Positions 32,342-42,992 of a stretch of 64,000 nt of DNA are shown here, in pieces (position 1 is the stretch's first letter; each line of letters begins with the position of its first letter). The position numbers were made by a program, and so were the translations under genes. The notes beneath the pieces are model-generated. The model had not been told where the DNA came from. It did no database searches and was given only the letters and a program-made list of their open reading frames with translations. The stretch covers positions 16,802,001 to 16,866,000 of the forward strand of contig NC_091973.1 of assembly GCF_036711975.1 (NCBI RefSeq). The letters are read 5' to 3'. The stretch is from Onthophagus taurus (taxonomy: Eukaryota > Arthropoda > Insecta > Coleoptera > Scarabaeidae).

Positions 32342-32459
32342 AAAAGAAAAAAATTATTATTTTAATTATATTCAAAATTTATTCATTTTTTGTTATATTA
32401 TTTTACTTACCTGTAAAAAAAAATATATATTTGTACTATTTTTTTTGGTGGGTGGAAAT

Positions 32460-32775
32460 TGTTCACGCACGCTCACAGGGGGAGCTTGTCCGCCCCACGC
32501 CGGTATGATTTGAGTTGGGTCATGCGCGTGCACCGTTACCCCCGATACCTTTTTAAAAAAAACCGAACAATCACTCTTATCGTTTGACTGTCGGGCGATA
32601 AACATCGTTATATATTGTAATTATTACAATAATTTATAAATTACTTCTATAGTGTATATTAAAATTAAAACCACAAGAACAACAACAAAGGTAAAAGTAA
32701 GATCATTTATTTCTTATTATTTCACCGAATTCAGCACCTTCCTCTTTTCGTTCCCGATTTTTTATCGAGCGAACA
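32460..32775 (+). repeat. 3' LTR of BEL-2
   Basis: It is preceded by a purine-rich GGTGGGTGGAAAT and followed by TAGAT. One substitution separates it from the 5' LTR. Confidence 0.95.
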
Positions 32776-32780
32776 TAGAT

Positions 32781-34134
32781 GTTTCAATGTTTGTCCATTA
32801 ATTAGGTCATAGCCCACTGATTTCTTTATATTTAGTTTTTGTATTTCATAATACAGTTCTTTCATTCTTACACATGGTATATTACTCTGCTGATCACTTT
32901 GAAATTCGCTAGGGACACCATTTAGCATAGTTGTTGGACTGTCTGATGTAAAAGTTTCTTTCAGATGTTCAGCAAACAAATTAACAATTATTATTTCGAA
33001 TTGGAGGTGTATGTGTTTTTGGAACTTTAAGCTTTCTTGTTGCCTTCCACAGAGAATAATTAGTACTAGCATCGTCAGTAATGTCTTTTAAGTACTTTTA
33101 ATATTATTTTCTTTGTGGCTATCTGTTAATGCTCTTAATTCTGCTGTTATTTTATTTAATTTAGTTTTATCACTAGGAATTCTATTGGTTTGCCATTTCT
33201 TTCTTGCTTCCCGTTTTTCTGCAATTTTGTCTCTAATGAATTTAGGATAAATATTATATTTAGGTTTTGGTGTTAAAATTGGTGTTGAGGCCCAAGCTGC
33301 GTTTTGTATGTCTTTTAAGAACTTTTCTACTTCATCGTCAATGTCTTCGTTTGTTTTCATAAGAGCATTAAGATGAATTTTATCATGTAACGTTTGTTGA
33401 AATAGATTCCAATTAGTGAGTTTATTAGTTAGTGATAAAAAGGTTTCTTTGTTACATACTTTGTTATTTAGAGTAATAATTACTGGTGAGTGATCTGAGT
33501 CCAGCCCTAGCTCTTCTTCTATGTTTACGAAGTTAAGCGATATATTTTTCGTAATAAAAAAATCAAGCAGGTCCGGAATTTTACTTTTATCTGTTGGCCA
33601 GTAAGTTGGCTTCCCAGTGGAGAGCACCTCACAATTTAGGGCCTCTATTGCATGGTTCAGTTCTCTTCCTTTTGTATTTGTCAAGCGAGAACCCCAAGAC
33701 TTATGTTTTGCATTAAAGTCTCCTCCAAGTATAAATTTGTTGTCGAGATGTAGTAGAATTTCCTGATAATCTTCTCTTTTGAGATTATGTCTCGGTAGTA
33801 TGTACGTTGCTCCTACAGATATTAAGCCATTAGCAGTTTAAACTTTTACCACTGTAGTTTGGTGTTGTTCAGTACTAATTGTATTGTTCAAATAGTGGTC
33901 AACATTCCTTTTAATAATAATTGCACTTCCACCTCGAGCCGCATTACTCGGGTGAATTGTGTGGTAAGTATTGTAATGGTTGATGTTTATATACGATTCT
34001 CGTATAAAATGAGTTTCGGAGATAAGACATATATCAATATTGTTTTCTTTAAGTATTATTGGTAGTGTGTTTTGATGCTGTCGAAGACCATTGGAAATCC
34101 ACAGCATTATCTTTAGTTGCTGCTTTTTAGACAT
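32781..34134 (-). pseudogene. Jockey-like LINE ORF2: endonuclease and RT start
   Basis: From 34134 the minus strand encodes an AP-type endonuclease: L-K-I-M-L-W-I-S-N-G-L start, S-E-T-H-F, G-G-S-A-I-I-I, G-G-D-F-N-A-K-H near 33735 and a S-D-H-S-P-V end near 33487. A linker and the first RT residues follow (K-S-V-G-Y-D-L-I-N-G near 32815), then BEL-2 cuts in. Stops at 33838 and 33088 and a frame change near 33080 mark it as a pseudogene. The rest of the RT is at 25437-26361. Confidence 0.85.
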
Positions 34135-34135
34135 T

Positions 34136-35312
34136 TTGATTTCTTTTTTGAATCGCTCCTTGGTTTAAATTGCTTTCAATGAAATCTAGACGAGCATATA
34201 ATATTTTTATTATTTCTTCTTGTTGAAGTATTTTTTCTAGTATTAGATCTAATTTACTGTGAGCGTTCTTATCGATTAATGTACTTACAGTTTTCTCTGT
34301 AGTTTCACCACTTGCTTTTTCGGCATACGAGACGCCTGGCTTTATTTTATTTGAATTTACTGTTTTCTTATTTCTGATGGCTTGTAGTTCCTTAATCACA
34401 ATGCATCCACGGTAGTTCGCTGGATGATTCTGTGGATGTTCTCCACAGTTGAATTTAGGGATTCATTTAGCAGGGATTTCTTTGGCTTTAGTGCATTCGT
34501 TGGTCCAGTGTTCACCAGCACATTTAACACATCTCGGATTTTTGTGGCAGTAAGCTTTGGTGTGGCTCCAACCTTGACACCTTTTGTACTGGGGCATTTG
34601 TTTTGGCTTTCTGTACTCTTCGATTTTGACACGCATTCCTAATATATTTGTTATTTCATGGATTCTTTTTACATCCTCTGACGATGCAAAATCCAAGATG
34701 TATAAAGGAAGAGGCTCTTTTGTTTTGTATTTTAACATTTGGGTTACATTACAAATGTTATACTTGCGCTCCAATAGATCATCTTTGATATCATTAACAT
34801 TACAGCTTTTATGCATCTTTTTAGCGACCACTTTCAGATTTCTGGTTTGCTTATTTTCGTAAGTTGACCAGGACAAATTCTTTTCAGTAAACATCTTTGA
34901 TGCTTCTCTGTACTTTTCTTCCGAATTAAGATTCAGTTTTACTGTGCCGTTATTTAACGCATGTGTTAAAAATCCATCTTTAATTACGCTTTTAAGTAAT
35001 TTATAAATGTCATCATATTAGTTTGACATAAATTAATATTGGTGGGGGTAGAAATACCTTTATTTTGTTTTTTACGCCAGATTGTACGGATTGCTTTTCA
35101 GGTTTGCTTTCAATTTCCGAAGACAATTTAGATGGCGAGGTTTCAGTTTTACGTTTTTTGTTTCTTTTAGCTTGTTTTATTATCCAGTCAGTCTCCAAAG
35201 CTAACTCATCTTCGTCTGTGGTATACACCACTTTGGTGGTTACTGGAGGGTTAAGATTTTGTTGGGTTTTTAGACCTTCTATAATGCCCCTCAGGTCATC
35301 TATTTGTTTCAT
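34136..35312 (-). pseudogene. Jockey-like LINE ORF1 (Gag-like nucleic-acid binding protein)
   Basis: Several frames together give a Lys-rich N-terminus (35312-35013), then an RNA-recognition-like segment and zinc knuckles (34894-34463: C-x2-W-x2-H-x4-C then C-V-K-C-x4-H-x4-C), and a C-terminal helical part to 34136 just before ORF2. This is the standard Jockey-clade ORF1. Frameshifts near 35010 and 34450 interrupt it. The 5' UTR probably extends a few hundred bases right of 35312, but the 5' end is not visible. Confidence 0.75.
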
Positions 35313-35639
35313 CTTTACTGTGTTGCTCCTTTATGTGTTCGATTTCTTTTTTTAGGGAATTTAACAGGGAGAATTCCATATCCGTTTTTGGAGTAAACTT
35401 TTCCATGTTATTGACCCACTTGACTGTTTGTTTTTATTTTACCCACATTATTGAGCATTACGAGCATTCCGATTTACTTACTTCGTAATAACAGCAGTTA
35501 CTAATTGCTGAATTGTCATTTATTGTTATAAATCGCGTGTATGATTTATATTATTAATATGTTTATTTTATCAATATCAAAAATATTGTACTTTTCACAC
35601 TATTTTACATTATTTATAATCATCTATAAACGATTTATA

Positions 35640-36052
35640 AAGCGTAAAATAAAACACTTGACGCACGATCGCAAAACCCATCCGCTCTGTAGCGATGCAC
35701 AAATCGAACTGATTCCAGACATTTGACACACCTGTATTTCACGCAGATGATTGATTGTATTGTCTTTATGTAATAAAAGCTGTTGAAGGTACGTAACTTC
35801 CTTATTTGTTTCGCACTGCTCAACAGCACTACCAAAGGACAACTCCAACTCGTCCTCGTTTTCAATTTTGTTCATTTCACAACAGTTTACCGTTGGTTCG
35901 TTAATAATTTTAACCGATTTTAGTAGTTTAATGCAGCTACGGTGTGATGTAGTTCCGCATTTTTCACACGTTAACCCGGTAAGCGCGATTCTATTGCACT
36001 TTTTGCAAATTTTAATTCGTGCCTCGTTTAGTGCCGAACTTGCAGACGCCAT
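35640..36052 (-). pseudogene. LINE ORF1 fragment with PHD-like zinc finger
   Basis: Starting M-A-S-A-S-S, it has a Cys/His pattern C-x2-C-x8-C-x2-C-x4-H-x2-C (residues about 15-40). An acidic linker and a L-L-L-H-K-D-N-T-I-N-H-L heptad-like stretch follow. PHD-type fingers with a coiled coil are typical of CR1-clade ORF1 proteins. The family-like sequence ends near 35725. It lies head-to-head with the plus-strand LINE fragment that starts near 36104, so it may be the inverted 5' piece of the same insertion. Confidence 0.6.
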
Positions 36053-36103
36053 GACACTTTACTCTCACTTTACTTTCTTATTAAAACAGGAGAAGGAAAA
36101 AAT

Positions 36104-36982
36104 TAATGTATTAAAGGTAAGAAAATGTATTAAAGGTCTAAAAATATTCACATCTGTTCGTGATATAAGTGACTGCCAGTCCTTACAGTCTGATCTGGAT
36201 AATGTATGCGATTGGTGTCGGCTGAACAAGCTTCACTTTAACGTGGCCAAATGTGAATCAATGACATATTTTTTGGGGAGGAAGCCGATAGAATTTGTGT
36301 ACAGAATAGATAATATAAATTTGAAATCAGTTGTCAGAAAGAGGGACTTAGGTATTATTTTTACCAACAATTTGTGCTTTGCCGAGCACGTGAAAACCAT
36401 AACTTCCGCAGCACTTCGACTCTTAGGATTTATTATAAGAAATGCTTACAGTTTTTCAAATGTGGAGACGTTAAAATTATTATTCAATTCATTGGTGCGA
36501 TCTAAATTAGAATACGCGGTAATTGTATGGGATCCTGGATCAGACCTTTATTCAAACTTAATCGAAATTATTCAAAATAAGTTTATTCGGTATACTTATT
36601 ACAAACAATTTAATGCCTTTATCGGGTTCAGATCGTACGAATTTGCGCGTACATTATTTGATATAACTAAGTTATCTATTAGAAGGAAAATCATATCGCT
36701 TTGTTTTCTATGTAAAATATTAAACAATAAAATAGATGCACCTTTAATCTTGGAAAAGATTGGTTTTTACGTGCCGGCATATTGTGGACGATTAAAAAAT
36801 CTATTTTACATTCCCCGCTTTACCACTGAACTCAGAAGAAATTCTCCTTTTATTAGAATTCTCTTGTTATATAACAAACTATCTATGGCTTCCTTCATCC
36901 CACTATTTGGCGTTGATGTAAAAACAGTAAAAAAGAATTTGATGTCTGTGATGAACGTTGCAACCGCCCAGTGCAGTGGCTG
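36104..36982 (+). pseudogene. CR1-like LINE, RT thumb and C-terminal tail
   Basis: The open frame begins right after where the F/Y-A-D-D catalytic motif should be (L-K-I-F-T-S-V). It continues with W-C-R-L-N-K-L-H-F-N-V-A-K-C, R-D-L-G-I-I-F, a V-R-S-K-L-E-Y-A-V-I-V-W-D-P motif and a Tyr/Arg-rich C-terminal tail, to a stop at 36980-36982. These are the conserved features of the C-terminal third of Jockey/CR1 ORF2. It is 5'-truncated; the first part of RT and the endonuclease are missing. The 3' UTR follows and is interrupted by a mariner. Confidence 0.85.
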
Positions 36983-37118
36983 ATCTTATAGAATCTTATT
37001 ATAGTTCATAATTCTTCGCGCATTCTGTTCCATTCCTCTGTTCTGTTTTACGTTATTGTTTTATTTTGTATCATTTTGTTTCTTTTTACTTATTTGCTTT
37101 CTTTTACTTTATGGTATA
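36983..37118 (+). other. CR1-like LINE 3' UTR, first part
   Basis: T-rich non-coding DNA between the LINE stop codon and the mariner insertion. Similar T-rich DNA resumes on the far side of the mariner. Confidence 0.5.
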
Positions 37119-37120
37119 TA

Positions 37121-37393
37121 CAGGGTGATTCATAAGTAATGGGCCAAATTGTAAATGTACGTTCAGGAGGCCAAAATAGTAATATTTTCATTAACAATAA
37201 TGGGTCTTAGTCTGCTCCTTACTGAGATACAGGATGTTAAAGCGAAAAAAATAAAATAGATTTTTGTTAATAGATCAGCTACTTTTCTACATAATGACTC
37301 ATAGTTGACTTATAGTTTTTGTAAGGGTAAACAATAATGTGTGAGAGGATTTGAGTTAACTCGTAGATGTCGCCACATGCGCCATATGAATTA
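37121..37393 (+). repeat. Left TIR of the mariner-like element
   Basis: Reverse complement of 39001-39273 with one mismatch seen (ATAGTAAT/ATAATAAT). Confidence 0.9.
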
Positions 37394-37485
37394 TGAAACG
37401 TCAATGAGCTTTTACGTTTAATGAATAGTTTAAAACATTTTATTGTTAAGTAAACTGATTCATTCTTGTCCTAACATAAATCAAA

Positions 37486-38570
37486 ATGCCGAGACATAAT
37501 CACTTTTCAAACGAAGAAATGAGAGACATGTTATGCGTTTACGCACAAGAACGTTTTTCTGGGCAAGCAGCATCCAGAAAATATCGTGAAATGTACCCTT
37601 ACAGAAGGCAGCCAAACCGGAAGATATTTCAAAATATTTATAATCGATTGGGTGAAATAGGTTCATTTCGTCCAAAATATCATACAGGACGTCCTAAGAT
37701 TATCACTCCGCAGCAAGAAGATGAAATTTTGGTAAGAATTGCGCAAAATTCTGAAATAAGCACTCGTCGATTGTCTGCAGCAACTGGAATAAGCCAACCA
37801 TCCGTGACTAGAATTTTACACAAGGAAAATTTATATCCCTATCATTTTATACCTGTGCAAAATTTACTTCCAACAGATTATCGAATCAGAGTTCAATTTT
37901 GTCAGTGGCTAAAAGGAAAATTGAATAATAATCCAACATTCCTAAATAACATTCTTTTCACGGATGAAGCAACCTTTACCAGACGCGGAGTTTTTAATTG
38001 GCGAAATAGTCATGCCTGGGAAACCGAAAACCCTCGTTTAAAAAAAGATAGACATTTCCAGCACGAGTTTAAAATAAATGTGTGGTGCGGTGTAATAGGC
38101 AATACATTACTGGGCCCAGTTGAATTACCTCCTACTTTAAATGGAGAGTCATATTTAATTTTTTTAAATAATGACTTAGTCGACCTCTTGGGAGATCTTC
38201 CATTACAACTAAGAAGAAATATGTGGTTCATGCAAGACGGTGCTCCTCCACATTTTTCACGTGCTGTGCGCGAACATCTGAATGAAACATTCCCTCACCG
38301 TTGGATTGGACGTGGTAGTGAATTTCAGTGGCCACCTCGCAGTCCCGATTTTAATCCACTTGATTTTTATGTGTGGGGTTACATGAATCAATGGTCTATG
38401 CTGAACCTACTATAAATACACGAGACGAGTTATGGAATAGAATTCAAGATGCAGCCAATTCAATACGAAATAATCCTGCTACATTTTTTAAAGTCAGACA
38501 ATCCTTAACCAAACGGTTAAATGCGTGTATAAATGCTGGTGGTGGTCATGTTGAAAACCTTTTGCAGTAG
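37486..38570 (+). pseudogene. Mariner-like transposase, one frameshift
   Basis: The frame from 37486 gives M-P-R-H-N-H then a helix-turn-helix DNA-binding region with a G-R-P-like K-Y-H-T-G-R-P hook near residue 66. Catalytic motifs are F-T-D-E-A-T-F (first Asp), M-Q-D-G-A-P-P-H (second Asp) and P-R-S-P-D-F-N-P-L-D-F. From the second Asp there are 36 residues to the S-P-D Asp and 41 to the P-L-D Asp, so it could be the DD41D group. The frame shifts near 38390, and the last ~60 residues lie in the frame ending at 38570. Apart from this the protein is full length. Confidence 0.85.
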
Positions 38571-39000
38571 CTCATAATTAAGCTTAAATTTAATTTAACT
38601 TCGCACAACATTAACATGTAGGTTTTGATAACAGTTGTCGTAAGTGGTCTTAGTTCAAGTCTGTTCTAATGTTGTATTTCGTTTTATTAACTGGCGTACA
38701 ATAAATTGTTTTATTACGTAATTTTTTTATGGTTTCAGTTTGATATTGTTATCAATTATCAATTACGGTTAGGTAAATGTCAACATTCCATGCCATGCTT
38801 GTGTCTTAACAGATTAATGCTACGTCGACCACCGTGAAATGTAGTGTAGTGAATTAGTAAAATTCAAATATCTCGAAAATCGTTAATATTTTCAAGATCA
38901 AAGAAGTATAGCTTTTTTCTACAGAAATGATGGGGCTATCCAAATTAAACAAGTATGTTGTGAAATAATGAGCGATAAAAAATTTGTAGCTGATTTCATC

Positions 39001-39273
39001 TAATTCATATGGCGCATGTGGCGACATCTACGAGTTAACTCAAATCCTCTCACACATTATTGTTTACCCTTACAAAAACTATAAGTCAACTATGAGTCAT
39101 TATGTAGAAAAGTAGCTGATCTATTAACAAAAATCTATTTTATTTTTTTCGCTTTAACATCCTGTATCTCAGTAAGGAGCAGACTAAGACCCATTATTGT
39201 TAATGAAAATATTATTATTTTGGCCTCCTGAACGTACATTTACAATTTGGCCCATTACTTATGAATCACCCTG
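39001..39273 (-). repeat. Right TIR of the mariner-like element
   Basis: Mirror of the left TIR, ending ...AATCACCCTG beside TA. Confidence 0.9.
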
Positions 39274-39275
39274 TA

Positions 39276-39621
39276 TTATGATATAACAATGTTATTTTTT
39301 GTTTTTATGACCAATATTGTGATAATTCATTTTTAGTTTTCCTTTTTATTCCAGGGTGGTATTTTTGTTTTTATTCTTGTTTTTACATGTGCATTTTATA
39401 ATTTATTTTGTAATTTTTTTATTATATTTTTCGTCTTTTTACTAGATTGGAATTTGAATTCTTGACCATTTATTTATACCATATATACATTTATATACCA
39501 TTATTTATCTCTAAAATAAATGGATTAACTAATGTACTGTTTTCGAATTCCTCTAATGAATATAAAGAACAATCAAAATTGTCACTTAAATCTACGTCTA
39601 CATAGTTATGTTTAATTTGAT
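39276..39621 (+). other. Resumed LINE 3' UTR and spacer
   Basis: There is no gene. T-rich DNA continues the CR1-like LINE 3' UTR. An AATAAA near 39516 may mark its 3' end, but no clean poly-A tail or target duplication is visible. Confidence 0.4.
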
Positions 39622-39644
39622 TTAACCCCTTAACCTACAACTAC

Positions 39645-39828
39645 GGGCATTGCCCGTAGTACGATGATCGGGCCAAACGTAAATATTACAGGCATAGCCC
39701 GTAGCATATGATCGGATCAAACGTAAATATTACGGGCATAACCCGTAGTACTATGATCGGGCCAAAAGTGAATATTACGGGCTATGCCCGACGATGATCG
39801 GGCCAACTATAAATATTAGCGGCGGCGC
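39645..39828. repeat. Hairpin-bearing ~44-bp tandem repeats in the piggyBac-like end
   Basis: Four units spaced 41-45 bp contain a palindrome of the type CGGGCAT-GCCCG followed by GATCGGGCCAAACGTAAATATTA. They sit just inside the presumed element end. They could be transposase-binding subterminal repeats; no function is shown. Confidence 0.75.
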
Positions 39829-39879
39829 CCTCCTAATGTTATAAATATTTATGGAATATTTGATGAGTAATTACAACCT

Positions 39880-40470
39880 GATGCCATAATTTCTTGTGGT
39901 AGATGCAAGTACTACAAAAAGTATATTTATACAAAAATCGGTAATACAAAATTAATAATCTGCAATAATCTCCCACGTTGTTTCTCTACATTTCTTATTT
40001 TTTTGGCAAACTACAAGGTTTTGACAGTCTTAATTTTGATGCTGTTGGGTTAATATGTTTTGGAAAATGAGCCCAATGCTTCGCGTGCAGTCTCTCTGGC
40101 ATATCTCCGGAAGGTAATTGTCCTCGTCCACTATAATTCGGTTTTGGCATATTCTCCAATAGTGATTCGGCTATGTTGATCCTATAGTCAACGTAATTGT
40201 TTCTTCCCGTTATTTATTTTATTGCATAAAATGTATGAATTAAAGAAACCAATATCGAATAGATAAAAAAAAAAGTTATATCCTATCATGTATTTCATCA
40301 TTACTGGAAAGCATGCTAATATTTGGTCTTGGAGATCAATTCCACTCATACCCTTGTTGTACTCTCTAATACAATTTCATCATATAATATTCGTTTGTCG
40401 AATGGTGAAGACATGTTTTACCACATCAACGGTTATATTTGCGTAGAATCGTGTTGAGAACAAGATAATT
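39880..40470 (-). pseudogene. piggyBac-like transposase, C-terminal fragment
   Basis: Translating the minus strand in shifting frames gives Y-N-K-G-M-S-G-I-D-L-Q-D-Q (near 40340). F-F-Y-L-F-D-I-G-F-F-N-S-Y-I and a P-S-G-D-M-P-E-R-L motif near 40095 follow. These are hallmark C-terminal transposase blocks of the piggyBac/PGBD family. The remaining part toward the Cys-rich finger is decayed. Several stops and frameshifts are present and no long open frame remains. The catalytic Asp residues upstream are not present in the window. Confidence 0.75.
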
Positions 40471-40635
40471 CTTGTCTGTTCTAGTAGTGTTGTATATTTT
40501 GTGCGTGCTCTTATTTACAGACTGCCTGGTTCACTGGTTGAAGCCCTATACGTTTATAAGATTTTCTTTTAAAGATTATAATCTTCGTGGTTATTTTACT
40601 CAAGTTTCCTTTTTGTTGAGATAACAGATCGTGCG

Positions 40636-41248
40636 ATGTCGTCGTCAAGCCCGTGCTGTGGGAGTGGCCAAAAAGTCGGGCGAAACGCGGGCGGCGTGCA
40701 GTGCGAGTCTTGCAGCGCATGGTTCCACAGCAAGTGCACGGACATCCCCAAGGGGTCCGTTGCCGCGCTTAGCGCACCTCGAAATACAAGGTATCCCTCA
40801 GAAGAACAACGAGGATCTGGTGAAGGTTCTCTCTTCAATTGGCGTATTCTTGAATGTCTCCATCTTACGTTCCGACGTCGATGCGATCAATCGGGTTAAT
40901 CAAGGTCCCGACAGAGCTTCCAATTGGGACCCTAAAGCAATTGTGGTCCATTTTTGTAGTCGCATTATTCGCGATCAGCTTCTCGCTGCCGCCCAGTTAC
41001 GGAGACGATCGACTCCGAAGGATTCTGGCCCTGGTTTGTCCATTGATAGGATTCTTTGATGGGAAACTTTTTAGCAATGAGCATCTTACCCAAGCGAACA
41101 AACTCCTCTTTGGTAGAACCAAGCAGGTGGAAAGGGAGAAGAAGTACAATACAAATATATATGGATCCGTGACTGCAAAATATTTGTACGGAAAGGGGAT
41201 GACTCACGCCCCATCTTAATAAGATCCATGGGTGACATTGATAAGCTT
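40636..41248 (+). pseudogene. LINE ORF1 with PHD finger and Baculo_FP-like domain, frameshifted
   Basis: The N-terminus has a PHD-like cluster (C-C-G-S-G-Q start, Q-C-E-S-C, W-F-H-S-K-C). After a deletion, L-E-I-Q-G-I-P begins a domain like the baculovirus FP/LINE ORF1 RNA-binding fold, with A-I-N-R-V and I-V-V-H-F-C-S-R. It continues in a third frame (N-E-H-L-T-Q-A-N-K) and ends with an I-R-S-M-G-D-I-D-K-L tail before a stop at about 41250. At least two frameshifts separate the parts. It encoded a nucleic-acid chaperone-like ORF1 of a non-LTR element; its ORF2 is not seen downstream. Confidence 0.7.
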
Positions 41249-41575
41249 TGATTTGTTAATTTGTTATTTGTCTTATCTCTTTCTTTATAATAGTAATAAT
41301 ATGACTATTGTATCCCATATAAAACAATAAATGAAAGCCATATAAAATAAATGTGTTATGGTAAATTAAAATAAAATAAAAACAAAAAAAAAAAGAAATA
41401 TATACATATATATATATATCGAGATACAAACTCTATCCAACCGAATAAACAGAAAAGAAAAAAAAGAGGAGACATGAGAAAAAAAAAACAAAATAAAACA
41501 AAAGAAAAGGAAAAAAACAACCGGATGAGGTTGCCCTTGTAGAGCCTGCAATAAGAAAATAAAAAAAAACTCGAT
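41249..41575. repeat. Low-complexity A-rich and TA-repeat stretch
   Basis: There is no gene. A-rich runs, a short (TA)n near 41400-41420 and poly-A runs lie between two LINE fragments and may include degraded tails. Confidence 0.6.
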
Positions 41576-41965
41576 TCAGATGAGAACCGCTGATTGCTGA
41601 CAAAACATCAGTCTCCTTAGTTTTGTGCGAAATCGAAATAAAGACAACTGTCGCAATACAATTGGTAAAGATCTATATGATTTGTAAATGTGATACGTAA
41701 ACAATTGCTTGAATATTGAAGATCTAAATCTCGGCGGATAGAAACTGACTCCCGACCTGGTTTGACGAAGCTGTGGTTTAAATGTAATTTTATTATATAG
41801 ATATTCCGGAATCCCAAAGACCACAATTCTGTGAAATAGCACGAAACTGTAAAACTCCCTCCTGTTGCATATACTCAACCAACCAGCCTCTTTAGGTTTA
41901 TAAGAAATTCTTTCAAATTTTCGAATTCCATAGATAAATCTAAGACAACTGTAAGACTCGGGCAA
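41576..41965 (-). pseudogene. CR1/Jockey-type LINE, C-terminal tail of ORF2
   Basis: This 129-residue open piece has the C-L-R-F-I-Y-G-I-R-K-F-E-R-I start, a G-W-L-S-I-x-x-R-R-E-F-Y motif, R-Q-T-R-S-G and a final F-R-F-R-T-K-L-R. These motifs are characteristic of the extreme C-terminus of Jockey/CR1-clade ORF2. The catalytic RT is absent, so it is a 5'-truncated insertion on the minus strand with A-rich DNA beyond its 3' end. Confidence 0.75.
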
Positions 41966-42429
41966 CTCAAAACGGCGAATTTGCGCTAGCCCGAGTCACA
42001 GAATATCCAACAATCAGAATATCAACTCGCTTCGTCTACGCTAGCCGCGCAACCTCTAAAGCGCATCGTGTCGTCGGACTAGAATTTGTTCATTGGTCAA
42101 CTTTATATCGATCTATAGACCTGTGCTATAGACCATAGACATCGATATACGTTGATATAAGTTTACACCTAGTGACCACGTGCGTGTTTGTTATTGTTTT
42201 CAAGACTTTCCAAAATAACTTTTGTGTATATTTTTTTTAATTAAAAATACTTTGTTTATAGTTAAGGTTAATTTAAATGTTATGTTATAGTATTACGAGG
42301 TGTGAATAGGAATCCACCCGAAGAATTTTTGTTTTGTCGCATTTTAGGTTATAGTATTAATAATGTAGGTGATTTTAGACAATTAAACATTTATTTAATC
42401 CTTATTAAGGAGATATATGTGTATATAAA
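41966..42429. other. Unassigned AT-rich DNA left of Gypsy-3
   Basis: No supported gene. A short frame at 42302-42496 reads partly through the Gypsy-3 LTR and is an accident of that insertion. The stretch is probably the upstream part of the P-element-like sequence that resumes at 47629. Confidence 0.35.
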
Positions 42430-42716
42430 TGTGGGAATGGAATCGGGAAGTGTCGGCTGTCGTCGGTTAAGGAGTGGACGAGAGATAGGCCTGTGAGTCA
42501 GTGTGAGTCAGTCGGTCGCAGCTAAGAGAAGAAGACGTTTGTGAATCGAAATATAAGAAATATCAGAGACCATAACTGTTGAAATGTATAAAACATGTTC
42601 ATAGTTACAAAAGACATTACCTGGTTTTGTTTTGTTTTTATTCTTTTTTAATAACATTATAATTACAGTTACTGAGTGCGTGTTTTTTTTTTATTTATTT
42701 CCCCAGCAGTCCTACA
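42430..42716 (+). repeat. 5' LTR of Gypsy-3
   Basis: 287 bp, TG...CA, with a GTGAGTCA direct repeat near 42494-42512 and poly-T near 42681. Confidence 0.95.
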
Positions 42717-42719
42717 ATT

Positions 42720-42736
42720 TGGGGGCTCAACCGCGA
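42720..42736 (+). promoter_or_regulatory. Candidate primer-binding site of Gypsy-3
   Basis: TGGGGGCTCAACCGCGA starts three bases after the LTR, in the right place for tRNA priming. I do not recognise the tRNA. Confidence 0.55.
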
Positions 42737-42992
42737 TCGGTAATCGAAATACGTGAAAATAAGCGAACATTAATAAATAAGTTGAAACAGAACTATAGTG
42801 CTGGAAAATAGACGAGGGCTGTGAAGACGGGAATATACAAGATTCGGCAACGGCGATATCTGACGCCAGTAAGACGTAAACAACACCTGCAAGACCACTG
42901 GCGGCGCGGCTCGACAAGGACGAAAACTAAGTTGCATGTTTATTTACGAATATTAAATTGCGAGAGGTTTCTGTATAAAAACTGCTTCGAAA

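Larger units (their letters stand above)
26367..32775 (+). mobile_element. BEL-2, intact BEL/Pao retrotransposon in a Jockey LINE
   Basis: Two 316-bp LTRs (TGTTCACGC...GCGAACA) flank one long polyprotein frame, and the 5-bp target TAGAT is duplicated at 26362-26366 and 32776-32780. The LTRs differ at a single position I can see (GCGCC/ACGCC). A tRNA-Tyr-type primer site follows the left LTR and a GGTGGGTGG-type purine tract precedes the right one. It splits the Jockey RT. All features of a young, possibly mobile copy are present; there is no env gene. Confidence 0.95.
37121..39273 (+). mobile_element. Mariner-like element with 273-bp terminal inverted repeats
   Basis: A 2,153-bp element starts CAGGGTGATT and ends AATCACCCTG, flanked by TA dinucleotides (37119-37120, 39274-39275). 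The outer 273 bp at each end are reverse complements with one visible mismatch and no indel, long for Tc1/mariner. It carries a single transposase gene with one frameshift. It sits in the 3' UTR of the CR1-like LINE. Confidence 0.9.
39626..40470 (-). mobile_element. Degenerate piggyBac-like element, 3' half
   Basis: TTAA at 39622-39625 is followed by CCCCTTAACCTAC, a plausible piggyBac end. Subterminal tandem repeats follow, then minus-strand coding for the C-terminal half of a piggyBac transposase. The other end is not recognisable, so the element is truncated near 40470. Confidence 0.6.

Noticed and set aside
41366-41551. Phe-rich 61-residue frame
   Set aside because: It is produced by A-rich and TA microsatellite DNA.
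42302-42496. A 64-residue frame before Gypsy-3
   Set aside because: Its second half is the 5' LTR copy of the Gag-Pol tail; the first half has no support.
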